The notes: a model not told the origin generated them from the letters alone. Positions 15,525 through 25,935 are shown, counted from the first letter of the stretch. The stretch: DNA of 64,000 nt from Candidatus Cloacimonadota bacterium (GCA_020532545.1 JAJBAW010000007.1:1-64000), one strand, 5' to 3'. Program-made: numbers and translations.

Positions 15525-17852
15525 ATGGAAGATAATAATAGCAGGATTCCCAGGACTTTGCCGGTGCTGCATCTGAGCAGTGTGGTAATGTTCCCTTATC
15601 TCTTGATGCCATTGGTAGTTACGGATGAGGAATCCAAGCTGGTAGTCGATCATGCGCTTTCGAATGATAAATTAATGGCCTTTTTCCTGAATTCCGGGAA
15701 AGAAGGTGGAAGCGATCAATTGAAGAAGATTGGCACAGCGGTGACCATTCTCAGGATGTTGCGCAATCAAGATGGCAGCATTTCTCTGCTTTTGCAGGGG
15801 ACTTCGCGCATTCGCATGCAAAAGATCAGCCAGAAAGAGCCCTTTATGATGGTGGACGTCCAGGTGATCCCAGAGCCGCAGACCGAAGATACAGAGATTC
15901 AGGCCTATCGCACCATCGCGCTGGAGCTTTTGGACAAGATATCTCAGGAGAGCTCTTTGCTGAATCGCGAAATGATCTCCGGACTTTCCAATATCAAACA
16001 ATCCGGCCGCGTAGCAGATATCATCGCCGGTAATATAGACTTACAGATTCATGACCGCCAGAAGATTCTGGAATTGGCGGATCTGAATCAACGCTATAAA
16101 TATTTGAACAACTGCCTGGCCGAGCTCATTCGCCAGATGCGCCTGGAAAATCATATTCGCAGCAATATCCAGCTAGAGATGAATGAGGATCAGAGGCGTT
16201 ACTACCTGCGTGAACAGATGGATGCCATCCGTCGCGAATTGGGCGAAACCGATGAGGTGAGCAAGGAGATTTTGGGCTGGCAACAGCGTATCGAAAAGAA
16301 CGATCTTCCGGATTATGTGAAAGACGTGGCCGAAGAAGAGCTTTCGCGTCTAGCCGTGATGCAGCCGGCCTCCAGTGAATATGGCGTGATCCGCAATTAT
16401 CTGGATTGGATAGTGAATCTGCCCTGGAAAAAACAGAGTAAAGACAGGCTTGATCTAAGGAAAATCGAACGCATCCTGGAAAAAGACCACTACGGTCTGG
16501 AAAAGCCCAAAGAGCGCATCCTGGAATACATTGCCGTGAAAAAACTTAAGGGCCAATTGGGTGGGCCGATACTCTGTTTTGTGGGCCCCCCTGGAACCGG
16601 TAAGACCTCGATCGGCCGCTCTGTAGCCAATGCCTTGAACCGCAAATTTATCCGCATGTCACTAGGCGGTATTCACGACGAAGCGGAGATCCGTGGACAC
16701 CGGCGCACCTATATCGGAGCCATGCCCGGCAAGATCATCACTGAGATCAAGCGTCAGGGCACTGCGAATCCAGTTTTTATGCTGGATGAAATCGATAAAT
16801 TGGGTCGGGATTTTAGGGGAGACCCTGCCTCCGCGCTCTTGGAGGTGCTGGATCCCGAACAGAATAACAGCTTTGTAGATAACTATATCAATCTGCCCTT
16901 TGATCTCTCGGAAGTGATGTTTATCACCACGGCAAATTCACTGGATACCATTCCACCGCCTCTGCGGGACCGGATGGAGATCATCGAATTTACCAGCTAT
17001 CTGGAGCACGACAAGATCGCGATTGCCAAAAAATACCTTATCCCCAAGGAAAAAGAAATCAACGGCCTCAAAGACCATGCCGTTACTTTGCAAACAAGTG
17101 CGCTGCATGAGCTGATCCATCATTATATCCGCGAGGCTGGGGTGAGAAATCTTCAGCGCCGCATCGGCTCCATATTCCGCAAAATAGCTCGGGAAGTAGC
17201 CTCTGGTGCAGAAGGCCCCTGGAAAGTACAGGGCAAAGACATTCAGAAATATCTGGGCCCCAGAAAGGTGATCCATGAAATGGCAAATCGTAAGGCGGAG
17301 ATTGGAGTAGCCACAGGATTGGCCTGGACCAGCTATGGCGGCGAGATCCTCTTTTGTGAGACCACCCGGATGCCGGGTAAGGGAAGAGTGACCCTGACGG
17401 GGCTTTTGGGCGATGTAATGAAGGAATCTGCCAGCATTGCGCTGAGCTACCTGAAGTCTCACCATGAGCAGTATAAGATCGATCCCAAGGATTTCACTGC
17501 CTACGACATCCATGTGCATTTCCCTGCGGGAGCGGTTCCCAAAGATGGACCTTCCGCAGGCATTACCCTTACCACAGCTTTGGCTTCGCTTTTTATGCAG
17601 GCCAGAGTGAGATACGACATCGCCATGACCGGAGAAGTGACTCTGCAAGGCAAGGTCCTGGCCATCGGTGGACTGAAAGAAAAGATGCTGGCCGCCCGTC
17701 GTGCCGGAATCAAGAAACTGATCATCCCGGAAGAAAACCGGGAAACCATTGCCGATTTTTCCAAAGAAATCCTGGACGGTATGGATATCAGCTTCGTAAC
17801 TGAGGTCTCAGAAGTGCTGAGCAAGGTGATTATGCCCAAGGCCGAGAAGTAG
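15525..17852 (+). CDS. lon: ATP-dependent protease Lon
   Basis: A 775-residue LonA with full domain order. The N-terminal substrate-binding domain covers about 1-205 and a coiled segment follows (MNEDQRRYYLREQMDAIRRE). The AAA+ module has Walker A GPPGTGKT near 354-361 and Walker B VFMLDEIDK near 418. The proteolytic domain has catalytic Ser in PKDGPSAG near 677 and Lys in GGLKEKMLAARRAG near 720. It degrades misfolded and regulatory proteins in the cytoplasm. It is not next to clpX here. GGAG (15512-15515) precedes the ATG. No heat-shock operator was recognised upstream. Confidence 0.97.
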   Translation: MEDNNSRIPRTLPVLHLSSVVMFPYLLMPLVVTDEESKLVVDHALSNDKLMAFFLNSGKEGGSDQLKKIGTAVTILRMLRNQDGSISLLLQGTSRIRMQKISQKEPFMMVDVQVIPEPQTEDTEIQAYRTIALELLDKISQESSLLNREMISGLSNIKQSGRVADIIAGNIDLQIHDRQKILELADLNQRYKYLNNCLAELIRQMRLENHIRSNIQLEMNEDQRRYYLREQMDAIRRELGETDEVSKEILGWQQRIEKNDLPDYVKDVAEEELSRLAVMQPASSEYGVIRNYLDWIVNLPWKKQSKDRLDLRKIERILEKDHYGLEKPKERILEYIAVKKLKGQLGGPILCFVGPPGTGKTSIGRSVANALNRKFIRMSLGGIHDEAEIRGHRRTYIGAMPGKIITEIKRQGTANPVFMLDEIDKLGRDFRGDPASALLEVLDPEQNNSFVDNYINLPFDLSEVMFITTANSLDTIPPPLRDRMEIIEFTSYLEHDKIAIAKKYLIPKEKEINGLKDHAVTLQTSALHELIHHYIREAGVRNLQRRIGSIFRKIAREVASGAEGPWKVQGKDIQKYLGPRKVIHEMANRKAEIGVATGLAWTSYGGEILFCETTRMPGKGRVTLTGLLGDVMKESASIALSYLKSHHEQYKIDPKDFTAYDIHVHFPAGAVPKDGPSAGITLTTALASLFMQARVRYDIAMTGEVTLQGKVLAIGGLKEKMLAARRAGIKKLIIPEENRETIADFSKEILDGMDISFVTEVSEVLSKVIMPKAEK

Positions 17853-17860
17853 CCGGCTAT

Positions 17861-19306
17861 ATGGAACGTTACCCAAATATCAATATCCTCCTCAATCTGC
17901 CGCAGCGCTATCTGCCCAAGGCGGAATTTGTGCTGCGCACCTATTGTTATATCCTGAGGCTGAATCCGACCTTTATCTACGATACCCATTTTGAGGCGGC
18001 GCATCTTTATTACGGCCCGCTTCCGGATCGTGAATATCCCATCCGGGTGCATTTTGATCCTGATACGGCGGATTTCTTTGAAAGGCAGGAGCTCTATCCT
18101 CTGGAAGATGTCAATTTCTGCAAATTCAGGAAGAACCATGTCCCCTTTCTCTTTTCCAAAGGGGGAACGATCTTTTCCTTGACTGCGGATTCCTGCGTCT
18201 TTCGTAAAGACATCATAGCCAGCGGTTTCTACTTCCTCACCTGCTGGCATGAGTATGTTTTTAGTGAGAAGGGACTGCCCGGGGGACGGGTGGATTTCAA
18301 GGAAAGCCTGCAATACCGATGGGATTTTACCGAAACTCCGGTGGTGGATATATATTGTCAGATCCTGCGCTATACCATAAAGAAAGTGCTTCCGGAATTT
18401 GTGCGGGATATTAGCTGGCAAAATGAACGCAAATTTGCCATCAGTCTCTCTCATGACATAGACTATTGGGATTTTTGGGACGCTGAATCTTTGCAAAAGA
18501 CCCTGAAGTACAATTGGGACAGCCTGTGGCAACGCCCGGTGAATGCGATCTACAAATATCTGGGGCATACCATCCATAAGAAGCTGTCTTATGATCACTT
18601 CAAGCAGCTCTATAATATTTACCGCAAGGAACAGGATCTGGGCGTGAAATCCACCTGGTTTGTGATGGCGGGACAGGATTTTGAGGATCCCCGGCAGAAT
18701 TACATTCAGAAGCTGGGAGTCAAAGAAGAGATTATAGACCTCTTGGGACAGGAAGATGTGGGCTTGCACGGTTCGCCGGAATCCGCATTTGATCTGGAGA
18801 TACTGAAAGCAGAGCTGGCACGCTTGAGAGCGCTGGGCTTCGCTGTGATGGGCTATAGAACCCACTATCTGCATTTCGATTATCAAAAAAGCTTTGGGCT
18901 GCTGGAAGAGGCGGGAATCAAGTATGACAGCACTTTGGGCTATTGGGAAAGCATCGGCTTCAGGGCCGGCACTTCCTTCCCCTTTTATCCCTTTAATATC
19001 AAGGAAAACCGCCCTTTTAGGGTGCTGGAGATTCCCCTGATCGTAATGGACACCACCCTGCTTTCGGAGAAGGCCATGAATATGGGCTATCTCAGTGCCA
19101 AAAGCACTCTGAGACGCCTCATCAAAGTGGCGGCCCACTTCCAATCCCACCTCACCCTGCTCTGGCACAATACCACCTTTGACCCCATAGATTATCCCTT
19201 GTGGGGAAGGCTGTATTGGAATACTATCCGGCATGCCCTAAGGGAAGGGGCCTGGATCACTTCCTTAAGTGAAATCTACGAAGAATGGGTAAACCTGAGT
19301 TATTAG
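17861..19306 (+). CDS. Polysaccharide deacetylase-family protein with N-terminal extension
   Basis: A 481-residue protein without a signal peptide. The N-terminal 180 residues (AHLYYGPLPDREYPIRVHF, then FYFLTCWHEYVF) match the extension seen in large bacterial polysaccharide-deacetylase-like proteins. The deacetylase barrel follows: ISLSHDIDYWDFWD near 200-213 (metal-binding Asp pair), GLHGSPESAFD near 305, VMGYRTHYLHF near 330 and a late LTLLWHNTTFD motif with His near 435. It starts 8 bases after lon and is followed by plsC 8 bases on, so cotranscription is likely. The substrate is probably a cell-surface glycan. Confidence 0.75.
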   Translation: MERYPNINILLNLPQRYLPKAEFVLRTYCYILRLNPTFIYDTHFEAAHLYYGPLPDREYPIRVHFDPDTADFFERQELYPLEDVNFCKFRKNHVPFLFSKGGTIFSLTADSCVFRKDIIASGFYFLTCWHEYVFSEKGLPGGRVDFKESLQYRWDFTETPVVDIYCQILRYTIKKVLPEFVRDISWQNERKFAISLSHDIDYWDFWDAESLQKTLKYNWDSLWQRPVNAIYKYLGHTIHKKLSYDHFKQLYNIYRKEQDLGVKSTWFVMAGQDFEDPRQNYIQKLGVKEEIIDLLGQEDVGLHGSPESAFDLEILKAELARLRALGFAVMGYRTHYLHFDYQKSFGLLEEAGIKYDSTLGYWESIGFRAGTSFPFYPFNIKENRPFRVLEIPLIVMDTTLLSEKAMNMGYLSAKSTLRRLIKVAAHFQSHLTLLWHNTTFDPIDYPLWGRLYWNTIRHALREGAWITSLSEIYEEWVNLSY

Positions 19307-19314
19307 GAGTAAAT

Positions 19315-20031
19315 ATGAAATCTTTATTATGGAAAATCTGGTTCATCTTCTTCATGCTCTTGTGCCTGTTGGCCTTTGGTCCGCTGCTCATCTGCAAACT
19401 GATACTCCCGAACAAATCGTATCGCAAAATAGTGAACTTCTGCACAAGATTTTGGGGTAGAACTGTGGTGCTGACCACTGGTAGCAAGGTGGATATAGAG
19501 GGTGAAGACAATCTGCCGGAAGGACTCAATCTCTGCTTTATCTCAAATCATCAGGGCATGTTCGATATTCCTCTGGTGCTGGGCTTCGTTCCCAAACCGA
19601 CAGGATTTATCGCCAAACAAGAGCTGTTCAAAATACCGGTTTTGTCCTGGTGGATGCGTGAAATCCCCTGTGTGTTTATCGATCGGGGATCTGCCCGCAA
19701 AGCTATGGAATCCTTCATCAAGACAGCCGAGGTGATCAAATCCGGGCATCCGATGGTGATCTTCCCCGAGGGCACCAGAAGTCAGAAAGATGAGATGGCG
19801 TCTTTTCATCTGGGTAGCTTCAAGCTGCCGGCCATGGCAGGAGCGACGATCGTACCTCTGGCGATCAAAGATAGCTGGAAGGTCTATGAGATAGACAAGC
19901 ACATCCATGCCGCTCATCTGAAACTGCGCATTCTGAAGCCCATTAATGTGGACGATCCCTTGTACAAAGACAAACATGCGCTGTCAAAAGTCTTGCATGA
20001 AAGAATCAGCGCTGCTTTGAAGGACATGTAG
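19315..20031 (+). CDS. plsC: 1-acyl-sn-glycerol-3-phosphate acyltransferase
   Basis: A 238-residue LPLAT-family protein. It has an N-terminal membrane helix (residues 4-27), the catalytic H-x4-D motif in SNHQGMFDIPL near 81, FIDRGSARKAM near 122, FPEGTRS near 147 and a late AGATIVPLAIKDSW. It makes phosphatidic acid at the inner membrane. I take ATG 19315 because GGAG at 19306-19309 fits it, rather than an upstream in-frame ATG at 19285 inside the deacetylase gene. The stop is followed at once by the barrel gene. Confidence 0.9.
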   Translation: MKSLLWKIWFIFFMLLCLLAFGPLLICKLILPNKSYRKIVNFCTRFWGRTVVLTTGSKVDIEGEDNLPEGLNLCFISNHQGMFDIPLVLGFVPKPTGFIAKQELFKIPVLSWWMREIPCVFIDRGSARKAMESFIKTAEVIKSGHPMVIFPEGTRSQKDEMASFHLGSFKLPAMAGATIVPLAIKDSWKVYEIDKHIHAAHLKLRILKPINVDDPLYKDKHALSKVLHERISAALKDM

Positions 20032-20748
20032 ATGAGATGGGCCTTGCTGATGGCTCTTTTATTATCCACAGCTTTGGTCTATGCTCAGGCACCGGCATCC
20101 TGGGGAGTGAAAACCGGGTTTAATCTTTCTCAACACTATGGTACAAAAGGCGATGAGGGAGATTATGAGGTGCATACAGGCCTCAGACCAGGCTTCATTG
20201 GAGGAGCTTTTCTGGAATATGAGGCCAATGAGAATTTGAGCCTCGGACTGGAGGCTTTGTATTCGATGAAAGGCTCTCGCGAGAAGATCGGGATCAACAA
20301 AATCGAAATCGATGGGGTGATGGAGAATTTGGCGCACCCTGCTCAAATGCATGTAGATTACGATCTGGATTATCTTGAGCTGCCGGTGCTGCTAAAGCTG
20401 AAGACCTTCAAACGTGAAAAACTGGAGCTCAGTCTGATCACCGGCACTGCGGTGGGCCTCAAAGTGAATGCGCATCACCAGCTCAAGGGGAAGGTCTATT
20501 TTCCTCTGGACGGAGGTGGATTTGAGATCATTGAGATCAGCGAAAGCAGCAAGCTGCGAGACGTGAATATCTTTGATTTCAGTTTTGTTTATGGCGGATC
20601 GCTGGATTTTATGATGCGGATTCCGCTTAGCCTGGAATACCGTTTTACCCTGGGTTGGGACTATCTGCGCTTGCCCACTTATGAGATGTTTGAACCGGTT
20701 GAGCTGCGCAATCAAACCTGGTCTGTGCTGCTTTCAACCACATTTTAG
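20032..20748 (+). CDS. Outer-membrane beta-barrel protein (PorT/OmpW-like fold)
   Basis: 238 residues with a clear signal peptide (MRWALLMALLLSTALVYAQA, cleavage after the AQA region). The mature part alternates polar and hydrophobic residues (GVKTGFNLSQHYG, GGAFLEYEANENLSLGLEAL, LELPVLLKLKTF, YRFTLGWDYLRLPTYEMF), as in eight-strand barrels of the porin-like outer-membrane-beta-barrel family. It ends in the aromatic-terminated WSVLLSTTF. Its ATG directly abuts the plsC stop. The function (structural or porin) cannot be resolved. Confidence 0.75.
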   Translation: MRWALLMALLLSTALVYAQAPASWGVKTGFNLSQHYGTKGDEGDYEVHTGLRPGFIGGAFLEYEANENLSLGLEALYSMKGSREKIGINKIEIDGVMENLAHPAQMHVDYDLDYLELPVLLKLKTFKREKLELSLITGTAVGLKVNAHHQLKGKVYFPLDGGGFEIIEISESSKLRDVNIFDFSFVYGGSLDFMMRIPLSLEYRFTLGWDYLRLPTYEMFEPVELRNQTWSVLLSTTF

Positions 20749-20757
20749 GAGTTTATT

Positions 20758-22128
20758 ATGAAGGTACGTTTATTGATCTTACTGGTACTATGGGGCTGCA
20801 GTTTGTCTGCCATCCAGGATTTTTCCAGGCTTTACAGTTTTGACGATCCTTTTGAGATCGGGTTCATCGCCCCTTCCGAAGGCGCTGGTTCGTATTACTA
20901 TCTAGAGGATGGCAGCATCCAACAAAGCGCTCTGGAAAGTTGGCAAACCGGCTGGAAACAAGGCAATATCACACAACCCGGATACATCGGCTTCCGCAGC
21001 TTGGATGATGCTCTGATGAGTCCCGTCTGGGCAGATATTCAGCCACCGCTGGCAGCATTTACCTCGCTTTTTGAAGATCCAGAGGGTGACCATCTTTTCA
21101 CTAATCCAGTCTTGGATATCCTTTCCATGAAAATCGCTGCTACCAATGAAAGGCTATATTTTGCCATGCAGGTGGCAGGCAATGCCTATCCAGTCTCCTC
21201 TGGGTTCACCTATTTTGCCTATATGCCGGTAATCGTGGATCCATCTGCTGATCCCGAAGGTAACCCCATAGTCTATGGCCTGATGTACACTGTAGAACTC
21301 GGAGGCCTCATCAGCCCTGGATTATACAAAGTCACAGGTATTGGCTTTGATGGGCTGACCCGCTTGGGCAATGTACAGCACAGCATAGAGGATCATACCC
21401 TCATCCTTTCTTGCACCCTGGCGGATCTTTTGGCAGATGCGGATTTCTCAAGCTGGTTTGATCCTCAGTATCCTCTTTTTACCACTACTGCAACTACTTC
21501 CCGGATTAACCTGGTAAATGGCATCCAGCAAGCGGATGTGACCGCTGGAATAAAGGTTCTATACAAACCGCAATATCTGGATGGCTCAAACCTGCATGCT
21601 CCCATCCTGAGCAATGCCTTTATGGAAATCGGTGACGGACCTTACAAAATCATAGGACTAATCGATTATCAGGATCAGGATCACAATGTGCCTCGCCTGG
21701 CCCGAGTAAGAATAGATGATTTAAAGAGCTATCCTCTGATGCCGATCGGAGAATTGGATTTCTCTCAGGCTGTGACCTACAAGAGCGAAGAGCTTGAATT
21801 TCTCGGGAGTTGGGACAAGATGACCTTTGAGTTTTCTGATGGGGAGGGAAGCGTGGAGTACAGCTTGCCGAATCCAGTCTCGAACTCCGATGAAACTCTT
21901 CTACCTGCCGCCACCATCTCACTGCATCCCAATCCAGTGCGATCCAGCCTCTACCTGAAATCACAGAGTCCCCAGCAGCAGCTAAAGATCTATAATCTGC
22001 GGGGGCAGCTCATGCGGGAAATCGCGCTCGCTAAGGGAGAAACCCAGCTTGACCTTAGCTCCCTACCCTCCGGGATATATTTTCTGCAAGGAAAAGGAGT
22101 GCAGAGCCGACGCTTTGTGAAGCTGTAG
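20758..22128 (+). CDS. Secreted protein with Por-type C-terminal sorting-like domain
   Basis: 456 residues with a signal peptide (MKVRLLILLVLWGCSLSA). No enzymatic motif was recognised in the body (about 20-370). The C-terminal 75 residues contain LHPNPVRSSLYLKSQ, LKIYNLRGQLMREI and SSLPSGIYFLQG, which is the immunoglobulin-like Por-secretion/type-IX sorting-type domain. Proteins with this tail are usually delivered to the cell surface. It lies downstream of the outer-membrane barrel with a 9-base gap, GGAG in between, so the two may work together. Confidence 0.75.
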   Translation: MKVRLLILLVLWGCSLSAIQDFSRLYSFDDPFEIGFIAPSEGAGSYYYLEDGSIQQSALESWQTGWKQGNITQPGYIGFRSLDDALMSPVWADIQPPLAAFTSLFEDPEGDHLFTNPVLDILSMKIAATNERLYFAMQVAGNAYPVSSGFTYFAYMPVIVDPSADPEGNPIVYGLMYTVELGGLISPGLYKVTGIGFDGLTRLGNVQHSIEDHTLILSCTLADLLADADFSSWFDPQYPLFTTTATTSRINLVNGIQQADVTAGIKVLYKPQYLDGSNLHAPILSNAFMEIGDGPYKIIGLIDYQDQDHNVPRLARVRIDDLKSYPLMPIGELDFSQAVTYKSEELEFLGSWDKMTFEFSDGEGSVEYSLPNPVSNSDETLLPAATISLHPNPVRSSLYLKSQSPQQQLKIYNLRGQLMREIALAKGETQLDLSSLPSGIYFLQGKGVQSRRFVKL

Positions 22129-22606
22129 TGGCGGAATCCGTTTTGCCGACACCTTTAAAGTCCTGTAGGGATGATAGTTTAGATAGAAATCCAGCTATAG
22201 AGTTAGTCTGAGTCCCATCGGGACGATATAGTCAAAAGGAATAGTCTATCAGCTCTTGATTATTCTGCCATATTGCCTTTGTAAACCATAAAGCGGTTCA
22301 AGTCTTATCAAATATGCCGTCCCGATGGGACTCGCTCTCTATTTATTGATCGTTTTTTCTATCTGAAATACCGTCCATATGGGACTCAAAGGACGTTCAT
22401 CCATCATCTTGTAAATATAGCTTGCTCTCTTCAAAACATCGGCTTATACTGTTCATGAGTAGTACAGATAATCCCATACTCATAGACGCTAACCTTTAGC
22501 AAACAGTCCTAAAAATGGCCGACTGAGCCCTCATTTGTCGATTTAGGTTGACAAAAGCCCTACTTACAATTGTTTGAACAACAAAACACTAAAATGGAGT
22601 CCCAAA
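22129..22606. repeat. Intergenic region with GTCCCATCGGGAC-type palindromes
   Basis: No gene. Repeats include GTGGCGGAATCCGTTTTGCC at about 22128, GAGTCCCATCGGGACGATAT at 22210, its inverse GTCCCGATGGGACTC at 22319 and the degraded ATCTGAAATACCGTCCATAT followed by GGGACTC at about 22361-22386. Another inverse copy is at about 27742. The rest is AT-rich leader for panD; a TTGACA at about 22549 has no convincing -10 partner. Confidence 0.7.
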
Positions 22607-22963
22607 ATGCTAAGGCAGATATTATTGTCCAAGCTTCACCGGGCTACGGTGAAGGAATGTGATCTAAACTACAACGGCAGCATAAAGATAGACGAAGAAT
22701 TGCTCGAGGCCAGCGGTATGCGCGAATTCGAGAAAGTGGACGTCTTTAATATTTCCAATGGTGCCCGCTTTAGCACCTACATTATCAAAGGTGAAAGAGG
22801 CAGCGGCATGGTGGGCATCAATGGTGCCGCAGCGCGTCTTGCCCAGGTGAATGATCAAGTGATCGTGGTGAGCTACGGCATGCTCGATGAACAGGAAATG
22901 TCCACGCACAAGCCCCGCATCGTGGTCTTGGGCGCGGATAATAAAATAGACTCAATTTTGTAA
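22607..22963 (+). CDS. panD: Aspartate 1-decarboxylase
   Basis: A 118-residue proenzyme that self-cleaves at Gly-Ser in LNYNGSIKID (Ser25 becomes the pyruvoyl group). Further signatures are SKLHRATV at 8-15, NGARFSTYII with the conserved Arg and Tyr, and GINGAAARL near 73. It makes beta-alanine from aspartate for pantothenate. I start at ATG 22607 (GGAG upstream), which matches the family; an upstream in-frame codon at 22574 adds non-family residues. The stop overlaps the panC start (TAATG). Confidence 0.95.
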   Translation: MLRQILLSKLHRATVKECDLNYNGSIKIDEELLEASGMREFEKVDVFNISNGARFSTYIIKGERGSGMVGINGAAARLAQVNDQVIVVSYGMLDEQEMSTHKPRIVVLGADNKIDSIL

Positions 22964-23796
22964 TGCAGATCCTGCGTTCGATCTCTGAAATGCAGGCGGT
23001 GAACTATCCCGCAGCCGCAAAGGTGGGCTTTGTTCCCACCATGGGCTATCTGCATGATGGACACCTCAGTCTGGTGGATGCTGCGCTAAAAAGCTGCGAC
23101 GTGGTAGTGGTCTCCATCTTCGTCAATCCAGCCCAATTCGCACCTTCGGAAGACCTCGCCAGTTACCCCCGCGATTTGGACCGGGATCTGGCCTTGCTCG
23201 AAAAGAGAAAGGTAGATTATGTCTTTTTCCCCACTCCAAACGAAATGTACCCCCCCGGTTACAAGACCTGGGTACAGGTGGCAGATCTCTCCAGCATTTT
23301 GTGTGGGAAGACCCGCCCCGAGCATTTCAAGGGTGTGAGCACAGTGGTGCTCAAACTGCTCAATATAGTGAGACCGCAGTCCATGTATATGGGGGAGAAG
23401 GATTTTCAGCAGCTTACCGTGCTGCAGAGAATGGCTCTGGATCTGAATCTGGGTATCAGCATCATCGGCTGCCCCATCATCCGGGAAGAGGACGGCCTGG
23501 CCAAAAGCAGCCGTAATCTCTATCTGAAAGACGCAGAGCGTAAGCAGGCGACCTGCTTGTACGATGCTTTAACGAATTCCCAAAAGCTGGTGGAAGCAGG
23601 CGAACTCGCAGCAGACAAGATCATCGCTGCTGCAGAAAAGCTTATCCTGGATAGCCAGGCCAAAGTGGATTATATTAAGATTGTGGATGCTCGGGATTTG
23701 TCCGAAGTCCAAGATATAGATGAACATAGCCGCATGCTGATTGCAGCGTGGGTAGGCAAGCCTCGTTTGATAGACAACATGTCACTCAAAGCTTGA
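22963..23796 (+). CDS. panC: Pantothenate synthetase
   Basis: 277 residues. It joins pantoate and beta-alanine using ATP. Signatures: VPTMGYLHDGHLSLV at 25-39 (HIGH-like nucleotidyl site), FVNPAQFAPSEDLASYPRD near 53, YMGEKDFQQL near 145, IREEDGLAKSSRN near 178 (KMSKS-like). Translation is coupled to panD by a one-base overlap, giving a two-gene beta-alanine to pantothenate operon. It is followed by tRNA-Leu. Confidence 0.96.
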   Translation: MQILRSISEMQAVNYPAAAKVGFVPTMGYLHDGHLSLVDAALKSCDVVVVSIFVNPAQFAPSEDLASYPRDLDRDLALLEKRKVDYVFFPTPNEMYPPGYKTWVQVADLSSILCGKTRPEHFKGVSTVVLKLLNIVRPQSMYMGEKDFQQLTVLQRMALDLNLGISIIGCPIIREEDGLAKSSRNLYLKDAERKQATCLYDALTNSQKLVEAGELAADKIIAAAEKLILDSQAKVDYIKIVDARDLSEVQDIDEHSRMLIAAWVGKPRLIDNMSLKA

Positions 23797-23856
23797 CAGA
23801 TCATAGGGCTACCAAAAACTGACCTCTCATATTTAAATAGATAAATGAAATTAATT

Positions 23857-23943
23857 GCGAAAGTGGCGGAACTGGCAGACGCGCTGGACTTAGGATCCAG
23901 TAGGTTCACTCCTATAGGGGTTCGATTCCCCTCTTTCGCACCA
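23857..23943 (+). tRNA. tRNA-Leu (UAG)
   Basis: An 87-base class II tRNA. The acceptor GCGAAAG pairs with CTTTCGC, followed by discriminator A and an encoded CCA. The anticodon stem CTGGA/TCCAG encloses the loop CTTAGGA, anticodon TAG. The long variable arm GTAGGTTCACTCCTAT and the TPsiC arm GGGGTTCGATTCCCC are present. It reads CUN leucine codons. Confidence 0.96.
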
Positions 23944-23979
23944 GGTTCTTTGATTTTTACCATTAAGGAGATATAAAAA

Positions 23980-25323
23980 GTGCAGGTAGAATTTAATGCC
24001 ATCAATGCAGTAAGCAAAGAAATCACACTTACCATAGCCTCGGAAGAGGTCGGTAAAGCTTGGGATAAATACCTCAGCAAAGCCGCTCGTAACCTTGAAG
24101 TTCCCGGCTTTAGAAAGGGCAAGGCACCGCTGAGCCTGGCCGAAAGAATGTATGGCGATAGCCTTCATGAACGTTTTGTGCAAGAGCGTGTAAGCGACTA
24201 CTTTGAAGCAGCCGTGGAAGAACACGAAATCAACTATTTGCTCTTCCCCGATATCAAGGAAGTGAATTGGGAGAAGGGCACCGATATGGTCATCAAGGCC
24301 GAGATCGAACACGAGCCCGATCTGGACATCACACAGCTCGATAACCTCGATGTACCGCATCACCCCATTACTTTGGACAGCGAGATCGATAAATACCTCG
24401 ATGAGCTGAAGCAGCAAAGTGGCCGGGTAATCGATGTAGAAAAAGCCGAGCCCATGGACCTTGTGGAAGCAGAACTTACCGTGACTCTCCCCAATGAACA
24501 AATGGTGAAAAATGCCAACTTCTTCGCAGGCACAGAGCCCCAGCGCAGGTCTCTGCCGGAATTGGTGGGCAAAGGCATCGGTGATACCCTGGACGTCGAG
24601 CTGGAAGGCAGCAATATCAAACTTGTCTGCCAGGACTCCAAAGTTAATCTGGAAAATAACCAGACCTACCCTGTAAAGCTCATGGTCAATTCCATCAGCC
24701 GCATGCAGTTCCCTGCTCTTGACGATGATTTTGCCAAAGACATGGAATTCGATAGCATGGAAGCGATGCGTGCGAAGATTGGTGAAGACATGCGTCTGGC
24801 CAATGAACACAAGAATATCGATGCTGATAACTATTCCATAGTAGGCAAACTCTTTATGGACAATCAATTTGAGCTTCCGCTGAAGACCATAGAATATCTG
24901 GCTCATGAAGAAGCTCAGAGATATGGCGATAGCCAGCAGCTTCCCTACATAGAGTATCAGCTCCGTATGAAGATCTCACATGAATTGGTCGAAATGTATA
25001 TTTTGAACAATTTGCGCAGAAAGATCGAGCTTACCGTCACAGACGAGATGATCGAAGAATACATCACCCATGTAGCCATCCTGGAAGACCATACCGTAGA
25101 AGCTTACAAAGAAAAATATAAAGAAGAAGTTGGCAGTGAAGATTTTAAACTTGGCGTGCAAAACTACTTCATCCTACGCAAACTTGCCGAAACCGCGAAT
25201 TTCTTTATTCCGGAGCCCGAAACAGAAGCGGCAGAGATTCCCGAAGCTGAAACTCAGCCTGTGGAAGAAGAAGAGATAGAGCCTGCCGAAATCGTGCAGG
25301 AAGAAGCCAAACCCGAAGTATAA
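23980..25323 (+). CDS. tig: Trigger factor
   Basis: A 447-residue ribosome-bound chaperone. The N-terminal ribosome-binding signature is [19 protein letters not shown] near residues 43-61. A PPIase-type middle (about 145-235) is followed by the long helical C-terminal arms and a Glu/Pro-rich acidic tail, typical of FCB-group trigger factors. The start is GTG (23980) after AAGGAG. It is followed by clpP with 17 bases between, the common tig-clpP-clpX order. Confidence 0.94.
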   Translation: MQVEFNAINAVSKEITLTIASEEVGKAWDKYLSKAARNLEVPGFRKGKAPLSLAERMYGDSLHERFVQERVSDYFEAAVEEHEINYLLFPDIKEVNWEKGTDMVIKAEIEHEPDLDITQLDNLDVPHHPITLDSEIDKYLDELKQQSGRVIDVEKAEPMDLVEAELTVTLPNEQMVKNANFFAGTEPQRRSLPELVGKGIGDTLDVELEGSNIKLVCQDSKVNLENNQTYPVKLMVNSISRMQFPALDDDFAKDMEFDSMEAMRAKIGEDMRLANEHKNIDADNYSIVGKLFMDNQFELPLKTIEYLAHEEAQRYGDSQQLPYIEYQLRMKISHELVEMYILNNLRRKIELTVTDEMIEEYITHVAILEDHTVEAYKEKYKEEVGSEDFKLGVQNYFILRKLAETANFFIPEPETEAAEIPEAETQPVEEEEIEPAEIVQEEAKPEV

Positions 25324-25340
25324 CCCTTAAGGGAGATATA

Positions 25341-25934
25341 ATGAATTATATACCAATGGTAATTGAACAAGTAGGACGCGGAGAGCGTGCCTACGACATA
25401 TACAGTCGCCTGCTCAAGGATCGCATCATTTTTGTGGGCGGCCCTATCGACGACAATCTGGCCAATACGGTGGTGGCCCAACTCTTGCACCTGGAAGGTG
25501 AAGACGCTGCCAAAGACATCTATATGTACATCAATAGCCCCGGCGGCAGCATTAGCTCTGGCCTGGCTATCTACGACACCATGCAGTACATCAAGCCCGC
25601 TGTTTCCACCATCTGCATCGGCATGGCCGCCTCTATGGGCGCTGTCCTGCTCGCAGCCGGAGCCAATGGCAAGCGCACCGCTCTGCCCAATAGCCGCATC
25701 ATGATTCACCAGCCCTGGGGTGGCACCCAAGGCCGGGCCGCAGACATAGAGATTCAAGCCAAAGAGATCCTGTATCTGAGAGGCATCATGAACGATATCC
25801 TGCACCGCCATAGTGGCAGAACCATAGCCCAAATCGAAGCTGATACAGACCGGGATTACTTCCTCAGTGCCAAAGAAGCCAAAGACTATGGCCTCATCGA
25901 TGAAGTGATCGAAAAGAGAGAACAGGAGAAGTAG
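25341..25934 (+). CDS. clpP: ATP-dependent Clp protease proteolytic subunit
   Basis: A 197-residue serine peptidase with the complete triad: Ser98 in GMAASMG, His123 in MIHQPWGG, Asp172 in DRDYFLS. It also has the [18 protein letters not shown] segment of the oligomer interface. It forms the tetradecameric chamber that works with ClpX. AAGGGAG precedes the ATG. The gene is directly followed by clpX. Confidence 0.97.
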   Translation: MNYIPMVIEQVGRGERAYDIYSRLLKDRIIFVGGPIDDNLANTVVAQLLHLEGEDAAKDIYMYINSPGGSISSGLAIYDTMQYIKPAVSTICIGMAASMGAVLLAAGANGKRTALPNSRIMIHQPWGGTQGRAADIEIQAKEILYLRGIMNDILHRHSGRTIAQIEADTDRDYFLSAKEAKDYGLIDEVIEKREQEK

Positions 25935-25935
25935 T

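Noticed and set aside
23792-23830. TTGACA at the panC end as promoter for tRNA-Leu
   Set aside because: No acceptable -10 hexamer at 16-18 bases.
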